A stretch of 54,479 nt of DNA from Dehalococcoidales bacterium (GTDB lineage: Bacteria > Chloroflexota > Dehalococcoidia > Dehalococcoidales > BS750m-G39): contig JALHSZ010000013.1 of the NCBI GenBank assembly GCA_022865485.1, positions 1 to 54,479 on the forward strand. Direction: 5' to 3'. The position numbers and the translations under genes were made by a program. Position 1 is the stretch's first letter; each line of letters begins with the position of its first letter. The notes below the pieces were generated by a model that was not told the DNA's origin, did not search any database, and saw only the letters and a list, made by a program, of their open reading frames with translations. Below are positions 17,234 through 26,037 of the stretch, piece by piece.

Positions 17234-18622
17234 ATGGAGAAGAAGCTTAGAGCACAACTGGAGAAGATTGTGGGTAAGGGGGTGGTGCTAACCTCTAAGG
17301 AGGATCTGACCACCTATTCCTATGACGGCACCGCTACCTGGGCGCATATGCCCGAAGTAGTGGTGCTGCCGACTACCGCCGAGCAGGTGTCTCAGATTCT
17401 GAAGCTGGCTAACGACAACAAGATTCCGGTTACCCCCAGGGGCGCTGGCACCAATGTCAGCGGCGGCTCAATCCCGATAAAGGGTGGCATCGTCCTGTGT
17501 GCCACCAGGATGAATAAAATCCTGGATATAAATAAGACCAACCTCACCGCTACCGTCGAGCCCGGCGTCGTGCTGCAGGACTTTAACCTGGCGCTGGCCA
17601 AGCAGGGACTTTTCTATCCCCCCGACCCCCAAAGCTTCCTGGGTTGTACCATAGGCGGCACTGTGGCTGAGAACGCGGGCGGTCCCTACTGCGTAAAGTA
17701 CGGGGTGACCAAGCAGTATGTCCTCGGGCTGGAGGTGGTCTTAGCCAGCGGCTACATTATGAAGCTGGGTGGGGTGACGGTGAAGAACCGCACCGGATAT
17801 GAGCTGGCGATGCTTTTCACCGGCTCCGAGGGGACGTTGGGGGTAATCACCAAGATAACGCTGAAACTGATACCCATGCCGCAAGCCAGCAAGACGATGA
17901 TGGCCGTCTTCGATGATATGGTGGTGGGCGGACAGGCGGTATCCAACATACTTGCCAGCGGCGTGGTGCCGGCCAAGATTGAGTTCGTGGACAACTTCAT
18001 TCTGCGACGCATCGAGGAAATGATGCCGATGGGTCTGCCGGTAGATGCGCAGGCATTGCTTCTTATAATGGCCGACGGCTCTCCGGCGGCGGTTGAGGTG
18101 GAGGCCAAGCAGATTGTCGACACCCTGAAAAAGAGCGGGGCGAGAGAGGTTAAGGTAGCCAAAGACGCCGCTGAGGCGGCCAAGTACTGGAAGATGAGGA
18201 GCGCCGGCTTTGCCGCTACCTTCGGCGCGGCTAAGACGGTTTTGGCTGAGGATGTCGCCGTGCCCCGCGACAAGCTGGCGGAGTTTATCGGTAAGCTGGG
18301 AGAGATATCGGAGAGGACGGGTTTCTTCATCAGCCACCTGGGCCATGCCGGTGACGGCAATCTTCACCCGGCGATATTTACCGACGTCAGTGACAAAGAG
18401 AACTTCGCCAAGGCGCAGGAGGCGATGGAGGAGATATTCGAGGCGGCGCTTTCCCTGGGTGGCGTGCTCTCCGGTGAGCACGGTATCGGGCTGGAGAAAC
18501 AGCGCTTTCTGAAGAGGGCGATGGACCCGGTAGCCCTCAACCTGATGATAAAGATAAAGTCACTGCTTGATCCTAACCATATCCTCAATCCCGGTAAGAT
18601 ATGGGAGGAGGAGAGGGTGTGA
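17234..18622 (+). CDS. FAD-linked 2-hydroxyacid oxidase/dehydrogenase (GlcD-like)
   Basis: The 462-aa protein has the FAD_binding_4 (PCMH) domain with TPRGAGTNVSGGS (about residues 62-74) and a FAD-oxidase C-terminal domain with HAGDGNLHP and SGEHGIGLEKQ. The family oxidises glycolate, D-lactate and related D-2-hydroxyacids, or runs them in reverse with suitable electron carriers. It starts one base after the second activase and overlaps the next reading region closely, so it is in the same operon. I infer that it interconverts the 2-hydroxyacid of this pathway. Confidence 0.88.
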   Translation: MEKKLRAQLEKIVGKGVVLTSKEDLTTYSYDGTATWAHMPEVVVLPTTAEQVSQILKLANDNKIPVTPRGAGTNVSGGSIPIKGGIVLCATRMNKILDINKTNLTATVEPGVVLQDFNLALAKQGLFYPPDPQSFLGCTIGGTVAENAGGPYCVKYGVTKQYVLGLEVVLASGYIMKLGGVTVKNRTGYELAMLFTGSEGTLGVITKITLKLIPMPQASKTMMAVFDDMVVGGQAVSNILASGVVPAKIEFVDNFILRRIEEMMPMGLPVDAQALLLIMADGSPAAVEVEAKQIVDTLKKSGAREVKVAKDAAEAAKYWKMRSAGFAATFGAAKTVLAEDVAVPRDKLAEFIGKLGEISERTGFFISHLGHAGDGNLHPAIFTDVSDKENFAKAQEAMEEIFEAALSLGGVLSGEHGIGLEKQRFLKRAMDPVALNLMIKIKSLLDPNHILNPGKIWEEERV

Positions 18623-18623
18623 T

Positions 18624-19910
18624 ATGGCATTAACCGCTGACAGGTTTGAACAGATAAAGAGGTTCGAGAAGGACTTGAGCCAGTGCATGAAGTGTGGCTT
18701 TTGCACCTTCTGGTGCCCGGTCTATCAAGAGGAACGGATTGAAGCGTCGGTGGCGCGGGGCAAGAACATGATGATACGGGGGCTGCTGGCGGGTGAGCTG
18801 GACTATACCCAGGAGTATGCCGACCGCCTCAACAAGTGTACCCTTTGCATGACCTGCACGGCTAACTGCCCGGCTAAAGCCAACATCCCCAACGTCATCG
18901 TCGCCGCCAGGGCCGATGCGGTCAAAGCCAGGGGCTTAAATTTCCCCTACAATATCGTCTACCGTTGGCTCTTACCGCGGCGCCGTCTCTTCGGCTGGGT
19001 GGTGCGCTTCGCTTCCTGGTTCCAGGGCGTCTTTATGCCCAAGACCGAGGGCACCATCAGGCACCTTTCCATGTTCCTCTCGGCACTGGGCAAGGGACGG
19101 AATATACCCCAGATTGCCCCGAGGTTTTTAAGGCAGATGGTGCCGGTGGTGAACGTGCCGCCCGCCAGCGTTAAGACCAGGATGAGGGTGGGTTATTTCA
19201 GCGGCTGCATGACCGACTTTGTTCTGCCCCATCTCGGTAAGCATATAATCGACTTCCTGACCAGGAATGGGGTGGAGGTGGTGGTGCCCCGGGAGCAGGG
19301 GTGCTGCGGGGCGCCGGTATTTCTGGGTGCCGGTGATTTCGAAGCCGGCCGCAAGATGGCTGACGCCAATGTTAAAGCCTTCGAGGGGCTGGACTACGTT
19401 ATCTCCGACTGCGCTACCTGCACCTCGGCGCTTAAAGATTATGCCAAGTTTTTAGCCGACACCCCGCAGAGGAAGAAGGCTTACGAAAAGTTCGCCAAGA
19501 AGGTAAAGGATATTTCCGAGTTCTTGATTGACGTGCTGGATTTGCCGGCATCGGCTTATAAGCCCTCGGCGGTAGCCAAGGGCAAGAAGGTTAGTTGGCA
19601 CGACCCTTGTCACCTCAGTCGGCACCTGGGGATAACCAGCCAGCCGAGGCAGGTTATAAAGTCGATATCGGGGGTGGAGTACGTCGAGATGCCCAACGCC
19701 GACCGGTGTTGCGGTATGGCGGGGGCGTTCAGTATGCATTACTACGATTTGTCGAAGGAGATTGGCGACAAGAAGGCAGCTTCGATTAAGTCCACCGGTG
19801 CCGATATCGTTGTCAGCAGTTGCCCGGGGTGTGAGATTCAGCTCATTGACAGCCTGCTGCGGAACAAGGTGCCGGTGAAAGTGATGCACATTATGGAGCT
19901 GTTGGAATAG
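18624..19910 (+). CDS. GlcF/HdrD-like Fe-S oxidoreductase with two CCG domains
   Basis: The protein (428 aa) starts at ATG 18624, one base after the GlcD stop. Two [4Fe-4S] motifs lie near the N-terminus (CMKCGFCTFWCP and CTLCMTCTANCP). Two cysteine-rich CCG domains follow, one with GCCGAPVF and a later DCATC, the other with HDPCHLSRH, CCGMAGAF and SSCPGCE. GlcF-type partners pass electrons from the flavoprotein to a carrier. An in-frame start upstream (18567) would overlap GlcD by ~55 bases and is rejected. It ends convergently, three bases from iorB. Confidence 0.9.
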   Translation: MALTADRFEQIKRFEKDLSQCMKCGFCTFWCPVYQEERIEASVARGKNMMIRGLLAGELDYTQEYADRLNKCTLCMTCTANCPAKANIPNVIVAARADAVKARGLNFPYNIVYRWLLPRRRLFGWVVRFASWFQGVFMPKTEGTIRHLSMFLSALGKGRNIPQIAPRFLRQMVPVVNVPPASVKTRMRVGYFSGCMTDFVLPHLGKHIIDFLTRNGVEVVVPREQGCCGAPVFLGAGDFEAGRKMADANVKAFEGLDYVISDCATCTSALKDYAKFLADTPQRKKAYEKFAKKVKDISEFLIDVLDLPASAYKPSAVAKGKKVSWHDPCHLSRHLGITSQPRQVIKSISGVEYVEMPNADRCCGMAGAFSMHYYDLSKEIGDKKAASIKSTGADIVVSSCPGCEIQLIDSLLRNKVPVKVMHIMELLE

Positions 19911-19913
19911 TTT

Positions 19914-20519
19914 CTATTTGAGAGCTCGCCGACAGCTCTCATAGCCCAGGTCAAAGGCTTTCATATTAACAGGCGCCAGTTTAGCCGGGAAGCGTTCCTC
20001 GATGGCTTCTTTTATGGTGGATACTTTTATGGGCAGGCGCCCAGTGCCGAATAGTGCCCCCAGCATAGTAATGTTGGTGGTGAGCAGGCTGCCCGCTTCC
20101 TGAGCCAGTTTGGCGGCATCGAGCTGGATTACCCTTTCCGCGGCTTTATTCAGCTTTTCCAGTATTGCCTCTAGACTGGGGTAGCTGCTTTGCCCTAGGG
20201 GGACAGTGAAGGGCACGGTTACCGCCGTGTTGAGTATGACCAGGCTGGACTTGGAGAGGCAGGTGATATTTCTCAACGCCTCCGATGGCTCCATGCCGAC
20301 CAGAGCGCTGCACTTGCTGGTGGGGATGAGGGGGCCGTAGACATCTTCGCCGAGCCTGATGGCGCTGGTTACCGAGCCACCCCTCACCGCCATGCCCAGT
20401 ATCTCCGAGCCCCTGACCTTTAACTGGTCTTTGACCGCTGCCTCTCCCAGAAGCTCCGAAATCAGAATTACACCCTGCCCCCCGACCCCGGTGATCAGCA
20501 CGTTGAATTCTTTTGTCAT
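19914..20519 (-). CDS. iorB: Indolepyruvate ferredoxin oxidoreductase beta subunit
   Basis: The 201-aa protein is the gamma-type (POR_N/KOR gamma) subunit, with GVGGQGVILISELLGEAA near its start and the VRGGSVTSAIR stretch. Its ATG overlaps the iorA stop by four bases (ATGA), which indicates translational coupling. With IorA it oxidises arylpyruvates to arylacetyl-CoA and reduces ferredoxin. It ends three bases from the convergent glcF-like gene. Confidence 0.93.
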   Translation of the reverse strand: MTKEFNVLITGVGGQGVILISELLGEAAVKDQLKVRGSEILGMAVRGGSVTSAIRLGEDVYGPLIPTSKCSALVGMEPSEALRNITCLSKSSLVILNTAVTVPFTVPLGQSSYPSLEAILEKLNKAAERVIQLDAAKLAQEAGSLLTTNITMLGALFGTGRLPIKVSTIKEAIEERFPAKLAPVNMKAFDLGYESCRRALK

Positions 20520-22420
20520 TGGCTCACCTCTATTATCGCTTTGTAGGGGCAGACCTGGGCGCAGATTCCGCAGCCGGTGCAAAGTGCCTGGTCGATGATG
20601 GTCTTGCCGTCCTCTTTGATTATTGCCGGGCAGCCCAGAAGCTCGATGCAGGCGTTGCATTTGCCGCTGCACTTATCCTGGTCTACGAAGTAAGGGATAA
20701 TCGGTTCTTTTCGTTTCCGCTTCTCCCGCTGGTCGATCATGGTGCAGAGCCTTCGGGAGACGACGACGGCTGGACCATCGAACCTTATGGCGGCTTCTAT
20801 GGTCTTGGCGGCCGCTTTCAGGTCGAAGGGGTCGATAACCTCGACGAACTTTACCCCGCAGGCTCGGGCGATATCCTCCGGCTTTAGCTGGACGGTCTCC
20901 TCGCCCATAGCGGTGTGGCCGGTGCCGGGGTGGGGTTGGAAGCCGGTCATGGCCGTGGCCGAGTTATCCAGTATGACCATGGTTATGTTTGCCTTGTTGT
21001 AGACGGCGTTTATCAGGGGCGGTATGCCGGCGTGGAAGAAGGTTGAATCGCCCAGGTGGGCTACTATCGGTGCATCGACCACATGGGACAGCCCGTTGGC
21101 GATGCCGAAGCTGCCGCCCATACAGATGGTGGTATCTACCGCCTCCAGCGGTGGGTTATAAGCCAGAGCGTAGCAGCCGATATCGCCGGGGTAGATAGCC
21201 TCTACATCCTGGCCGTAGTCCCTGGCTACCCTTTTCGAGGCGGTCTTGATAGCGTAGAAAGAAGCCCGGTGAGAACAACCGGGACACAGAGCGGGTGGCC
21301 TCCAGGGGAGGAGGGGGGTTGTCTCTTCAGCCAGCTTGTCCAGCCTGGCAAAGTCAACCGGCGACTTGGCTCCGGTCAGCTTGATGACAGCCTCGGTGAC
21401 CTTCCTCGTGGATAGTTCGCCAACCCGCGGCAGCAGGTCCTTGCCGTGGATTTTAACCGCTATATTGTGTTCGCCGGCGATGGCTTTGACATGAAGCTCG
21501 ACAAAGGGGTCGATTTCCTCGGTCACCAGTACCTCCTTGACCGATTTCAGCAGCTTTATCACCAGCTCTTCAGGCAGGGGGTGGGGGGTGCCTATCTTCA
21601 GTATTGAGACCTTGTCCTCAATGCCCAGCCACTTCAACGCTTCCAGGGTGTAGCTGTATGATAGCCCGCAGCCGATAACACCCAGTTTGGCGCCACGGAC
21701 CAGCTTTAGCTGATTGTAGGGTAGGGTGTTGACTGCTTTCTTTATGGCGTCGAACCTTTCCAGCATCAGGGGCTTGTTTATCCTGGCTTCGCGGGGGGTA
21801 TAGACCAGCCAGTCGCGGTTTTTTACGAACTTGCCTTTTCTCTTTTCCCTCGATATTTTGCCCAGCACGATGTCGCTACGGGCGTGGCCTATTCGGGTTA
21901 CCGACCTGAGCATGAAAAGCTGCCGGAACTGCTCGGATAATTTAAAAGCGTCAGCCATCATATCTTTGGCTTCCTGCACGGAAGAAGGCTCCAGGACGGG
22001 CATGTAGGCTTGCAGGGCGATATAGCGGTTGTCCTGCTCGTTCTGGGAGCTCCATGCCCAGGGGTCGTCGGCGGAGAGCAGGACCAGCCCTCCCTTAGCC
22101 CCGATGTAGTTGGCGGTTATCAGCGAGTCGTGAGCTACGTTTACCCCGACATGCTTCATCGATGCCATGGCTCTCACCCCGCAGATGGAGGCGGCCAGGG
22201 CAACCTCGAAGGCTACCTTCTCGTTGACTGACCACTCCACGTACATCTCAAGCTCTTTGGCAACTCCAGCCAGAGTTTCCAGTATCTCGCTGGACGGGGT
22301 GCCGGGGTAGGCGGCGGCTACCTGGACTCCAGCCTCTATAGCCCCCCTGGCGATGGCTTCGTTACCCAAGACAAAGATTCTTTCTCCGGGGGCGTCTGAG
22401 GTAATGGTTAATTCTTTCAA
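20516..22420 (-). CDS. iorA: Indolepyruvate ferredoxin oxidoreductase alpha subunit
   Basis: The 634-aa protein has an N-terminal pyrimidine-binding half (FVLGNEAIARGAIEAGV), a C-terminal TPP-binding region (GDIGCYALA and HLGDSTFFH, about residues 400-450), and a final ferredoxin segment with two cysteine clusters (CSGKCNACIELLGCP and CTGCGICAQVCP). The start is TTG behind GGAGG. In archaea and clostridia this enzyme degrades Phe, Tyr and Trp after transamination. Its closeness to the dehydratase operon suggests shared aromatic substrates and ferredoxin exchange. Confidence 0.95.
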   Translation of the reverse strand: MKELTITSDAPGERIFVLGNEAIARGAIEAGVQVAAAYPGTPSSEILETLAGVAKELEMYVEWSVNEKVAFEVALAASICGVRAMASMKHVGVNVAHDSLITANYIGAKGGLVLLSADDPWAWSSQNEQDNRYIALQAYMPVLEPSSVQEAKDMMADAFKLSEQFRQLFMLRSVTRIGHARSDIVLGKISREKRKGKFVKNRDWLVYTPREARINKPLMLERFDAIKKAVNTLPYNQLKLVRGAKLGVIGCGLSYSYTLEALKWLGIEDKVSILKIGTPHPLPEELVIKLLKSVKEVLVTEEIDPFVELHVKAIAGEHNIAVKIHGKDLLPRVGELSTRKVTEAVIKLTGAKSPVDFARLDKLAEETTPLLPWRPPALCPGCSHRASFYAIKTASKRVARDYGQDVEAIYPGDIGCYALAYNPPLEAVDTTICMGGSFGIANGLSHVVDAPIVAHLGDSTFFHAGIPPLINAVYNKANITMVILDNSATAMTGFQPHPGTGHTAMGEETVQLKPEDIARACGVKFVEVIDPFDLKAAAKTIEAAIRFDGPAVVVSRRLCTMIDQREKRKRKEPIIPYFVDQDKCSGKCNACIELLGCPAIIKEDGKTIIDQALCTGCGICAQVCPYKAIIEVSQ

Positions 22421-22536
22421 TTTCAGCCTCCTTCCCTGGCTTATGAAGCATTGTTTAATCAGTCAGCTCGAAGAGTCTTCGACCATTAGGCAGTATATCC
22501 GATGCTAAGGGTGTAATCACGGATTTAGCCTCGAAC

Positions 22537-22566
22537 TTGTTGTGCTTTAGCCGCAAGTGTTACAAT
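22537..22566 (+). promoter_or_regulatory. Promoter of uvrA
   Basis: TTGTTG (22537-22542), an 18-bp spacer and TACAAT (22561-22566), with TG one base before the -10 (extended -10). The start codon is about 23 bases beyond the predicted transcription start and a GAGG lies between. No LexA-type operator was recognised. Confidence 0.5.
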
Positions 22567-22595
22567 AAATTTAGCTAGGGAAGAGGTATAAATCT

Positions 22596-25454
22596 ATGCC
22601 GTTACAGGCTATTATAGTTAAAGGGGCTCGGGAGCATAACCTCAAGAATATAGACGTGGTTATCCCCCGCGATAAGCTGGTGGTTATCACCGGTGTCTCC
22701 GGCTCGGGGAAAAGCTCGCTTGCCTTCGACACCATCTATGCCGAGGGACAGCGGCGCTACGTGGAGTCGCTGTCGGCTTATGCCCGCCAGTTTCTGGGCA
22801 GGATGGAGAAGCCCGAGGTCGACTATATCGAGGGTCTGAGCCCGGCTATCTCCATCGACCAGAAGGGTCCCAGTAAAAACCCGCGCTCGACGGTGGGCAC
22901 GGTAACCGAAATCTACGATTACCTGAGGCTGCTCTTTGCCCGCGTGGGCCACCCCCACTGCCCCAACTGCGGGCGGGAGATAACGGCGCAGACGGTGCAG
23001 CAGATTGTCGATGCCGTCCAGAATATCCCCGCCAAGAGCCGCATCATGATTCTGGCCCCGCTGATAAGCGACCGTAAGGGTGAGTACCAGGCGGTCTTCG
23101 AAGACCTGCGTAAGGCGGGCTATGCTCGCGTCCGCGTCGATAGTGAGATTCGCGAGCTGGCTGAGGAGATTCAGCTGGATAAATATAAGAAGCACTCTAT
23201 AGAAGTGGTGGTGGACCGTTTGGTAATGGGGCAGAGCGACCAGAGCCGTATCGCCGACTCGGTGGAGACGGCTATCAAGCTGGGGGCGGGGGTGGTGCTG
23301 GTGTCCATTATCGATGGCGAGGAGCTTTTGTTCTCGGAGCACTTTGCCTGCGTGCACTGCGGGATTAGCTTGGGCGAGATTGCCCCCCGCACCTTTAGCT
23401 TCAACTCGCCTCACGGCGCCTGCCGTGAATGCAGTGGGCTGGGGGTTAAGCTGGAGATAGACCCCGAGCTGGTGCTGAATAAAAACCTGTCTGTCCTGGA
23501 GGGGGCCATCCGCCCCTGGCAGTTCCACAGCTGGTATCTCTACCAGGTGGAGTCTTTAGCCCGGGCTAACGGCTTTTCCCTGCACACTCCGGTCAAGGAT
23601 TTGACTGAGCAGCAGCTTGACCTCATCCTCTATGGGGAGGGTGGGGAAACCAGGGTCTATCGCAACCGTTTCGGGCGGATAAGGCGTCACCACGACGGCT
23701 TCGAGGGGGTGATACCAACCCTGGAACGACTGTATCGGGATACCGAGTCGGAACACTCCCGCGCCAATATTGAACGCTATATGGTGTCGAAGCCCTGCCC
23801 CGTCTGCGAGGGCAAGAGGCTTAAACCGGAGTCGCTGGCGGTGACCGTCGGCGGCAAGAATATCGTCGAGGTCAGCTCGATGTCGGTGGCCCAGGCGTTG
23901 GAGTGGGTGGGGGTGATTGGCGGCAACGGCAAAAAAGCGGTGCTCAGCAAGCGGGAGCAGCTGATTGCCCACCAGATTATCAAAGAAATTCAAGCCCGTT
24001 TGGGCTTTCTCCAAGATGTGGGGCTGGACTATCTTAACCTCGATCGTGCCTCGGCTACCCTGGCCGGCGGCGAGGCGCAGCGCATACGGCTGGCGACCCA
24101 GATCGGTAGCGGGCTGATGGGGGTGCTCTATATCTGCGACGAGCCGACCATAGGCTTGCACCCCGCCGACGACTTTCGCCTGATTGAGACCTTAAAACGG
24201 CTAAGAGAGCTGGGCAACACCATACTAGTTGTTGAGCATGACGAGGCTATGATGAGGGCGGCTGACCATGTTATCGATATGGGGCCAGGTGCCGGGGAGC
24301 ACGGGGGGTGGATTGTGGCTACTGGCACCCTGGATGATATTATGAAATGCGCCGAGTCGGTAACCGGCCAGTACCTCAGCGGCGCCAAAAAGATTCCTTT
24401 ACCGGCTAAGCGCCGCCCCGGCAACGGCGAGGAGATAGTCGTTAAGGGGGCGAGGCAGAATAATCTTAAAGATATAGATGTACATATCCCGCTGGGTAAA
24501 TTCGTCTGTGTTACCGGTGTTTCCGGCAGCGGTAAGAGTACCCTCATTGACGATATCCTCTATAAGAAGCTGGCGCAGCTCTTCTACCGCTCGCGGGAGA
24601 GGCCAGGGGAGTGCGATGATATAATCGGTATTGAGCATATAGACAAGGTGGTCAATATCGACCAGTCGCCTATCGGGCGTACCCCCCGCAGTAACCCGGC
24701 TACTTATACCGGTACTTTCACCCCTATCCGCGAGCTTTTCGCCACCGCGCCCGAAGCCCGGATGAGGGGCTACGCTCCGGGACGGTTTTCCTTTAACGTT
24801 AAGGGCGGGCGTTGCGAAGCCTGCCGGGGGGAGGGGTTTATCCAGATCGAGATGCAGTTCCTGCCCGATGTTACCGTTGCCTGCGAGGTTTGCCAGGGGA
24901 AGCGCTATAACCGCGAGGCTCTGGAAATCAGGTTCAAGGGCAAGAACATCGCTGAGGTGCTGGATATGACCGTGGAGCAGGCGCTTGCCTTCTTTGAGCA
25001 TTTCCCCAAGGTAAAGAATAAGCTGCAGACGCTGCGGGATGTGGGGTTGGGCTATATCCGTCTCGGCCAGCCTGCGCCTACTCTTTCCGGAGGCGAGGCG
25101 CAGCGGGTGAAGCTGGCTACCGAACTGTCGAAACGCTCCACGGGGCGGACGCTCTATATCCTCGACGAGCCGACCACGGGTCTTGCCTTCGAGGATATCG
25201 CCGCGCTGCTGAGGGTATTACAGCGCCTGGTTGACGGTGGTAATAGCGTGGTGGTCATTGAGCATCACCTGGATGTGATGAAGAATGCCGACCACATCAT
25301 TGACCTGGGTCCGGGGGCTGGCGATAGCGGCGGCTATATCGTCGCCACCGGCACCCCTGAGGAGATAGCCGGCGATAGGTCTTCCGCCACCGGTCACTAT
25401 CTGGGTCGGGTGTTGCATAGGGACAAGGATATGGAGTATGCTTTAAGAGGTTGA
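22596..25454 (+). CDS. uvrA: Excinuclease ABC subunit A
   Basis: The 952-aa protein has full UvrA length. It has two ABC ATPase modules with Walker [10 protein letters not shown] (about residue 33) and GVSGSGKST (about 643). Each module has a zinc finger, CVHC...CREC and CEAC...CEVC, and there are two signature loops ([16 protein letters not shown]). UvrA recognises bulky DNA lesions and loads UvrB. The second nucleotide-binding domain has TTGLAFED where TTGLHFED is usual. Transcription is divergent from iorAB. Confidence 0.97.
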   Translation: MPLQAIIVKGAREHNLKNIDVVIPRDKLVVITGVSGSGKSSLAFDTIYAEGQRRYVESLSAYARQFLGRMEKPEVDYIEGLSPAISIDQKGPSKNPRSTVGTVTEIYDYLRLLFARVGHPHCPNCGREITAQTVQQIVDAVQNIPAKSRIMILAPLISDRKGEYQAVFEDLRKAGYARVRVDSEIRELAEEIQLDKYKKHSIEVVVDRLVMGQSDQSRIADSVETAIKLGAGVVLVSIIDGEELLFSEHFACVHCGISLGEIAPRTFSFNSPHGACRECSGLGVKLEIDPELVLNKNLSVLEGAIRPWQFHSWYLYQVESLARANGFSLHTPVKDLTEQQLDLILYGEGGETRVYRNRFGRIRRHHDGFEGVIPTLERLYRDTESEHSRANIERYMVSKPCPVCEGKRLKPESLAVTVGGKNIVEVSSMSVAQALEWVGVIGGNGKKAVLSKREQLIAHQIIKEIQARLGFLQDVGLDYLNLDRASATLAGGEAQRIRLATQIGSGLMGVLYICDEPTIGLHPADDFRLIETLKRLRELGNTILVVEHDEAMMRAADHVIDMGPGAGEHGGWIVATGTLDDIMKCAESVTGQYLSGAKKIPLPAKRRPGNGEEIVVKGARQNNLKDIDVHIPLGKFVCVTGVSGSGKSTLIDDILYKKLAQLFYRSRERPGECDDIIGIEHIDKVVNIDQSPIGRTPRSNPATYTGTFTPIRELFATAPEARMRGYAPGRFSFNVKGGRCEACRGEGFIQIEMQFLPDVTVACEVCQGKRYNREALEIRFKGKNIAEVLDMTVEQALAFFEHFPKVKNKLQTLRDVGLGYIRLGQPAPTLSGGEAQRVKLATELSKRSTGRTLYILDEPTTGLAFEDIAALLRVLQRLVDGGNSVVVIEHHLDVMKNADHIIDLGPGAGDSGGYIVATGTPEEIAGDRSSATGHYLGRVLHRDKDMEYALRG

Positions 25455-25483
25455 CCCCTCTCTGCCTGATAGTAAGGAGGCAA

Positions 25484-26035
25484 ATGACCAGAGACGAAGC
25501 CCTTGACTCTATCAGCGTCAATGTAGAGAACCAGAACACAGTCAAGCACATGCTGGCTACCGAGGCTATTATGCAGGCCCTGGCCAAACGCCTGGGTGAG
25601 GATGGGGAGGAGTGGGGGCTTACCGGGCTGCTGCACGACATCGACATGGAGCTTACCGAAGGCGATATGAGCACCCACAGCCGGCTGGGAGCCGACCTGG
25701 TCAGAGAGATGGGAGCCAGCGAGGCTATGGCCCACGCCATACTCTGTCACAACGAAGCCCATGGTATTCCCCGCGAGAGCAAGCTCGACAAAGCCCTCTT
25801 TTGCGCCGACCCGCTGACCGGCTTGATAATCGCTGCTGCCTTGGTGCGCCCCGATAAGAAATTAGCCGGCGTTGAGGCTAAGTCGGTGAGGAAGAGGTTC
25901 AAAGAAAAGAGCTTCGCTGCTGGGGCTAGCAGGGAGCAAATCGCCCGGTGTGCTGAACTGGGTATTGAGCTTGACGATTTTATCGAGCTGGGCTTAAAGG
26001 CGATGAAGGGTATCGCCGAAGACCTCGGCCTTTAG
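25484..26035 (+). CDS. HD-domain phosphohydrolase family protein
   Basis: The 183-aa protein starts at ATG behind AAGGAGG. An in-frame codon at 25451 gives a longer form without a good site. It has an HD core: TVKHMLATEAIM, LLHDIDME, ILCHNEAHG and a later ALFCADPLTG. Members hydrolyse phosphate esters or nucleotides. The exact substrate is unknown. The gene is 30 bp after uvrA on the same strand, so it may be cotranscribed. It converges on the sbcC-like gene, two bases away. Confidence 0.82.
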   Translation: MTRDEALDSISVNVENQNTVKHMLATEAIMQALAKRLGEDGEEWGLTGLLHDIDMELTEGDMSTHSRLGADLVREMGASEAMAHAILCHNEAHGIPRESKLDKALFCADPLTGLIIAAALVRPDKKLAGVEAKSVRKRFKEKSFAAGASREQIARCAELGIELDDFIELGLKAMKGIAEDLGL

Positions 26036-26037
26036 AA

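Noticed and set aside
18567-18623. Upstream start for the GlcF-like gene
   Set aside because: It would overlap glcD by ~55 bp and lacks a ribosome site. ATG 18624 fits the domain start.
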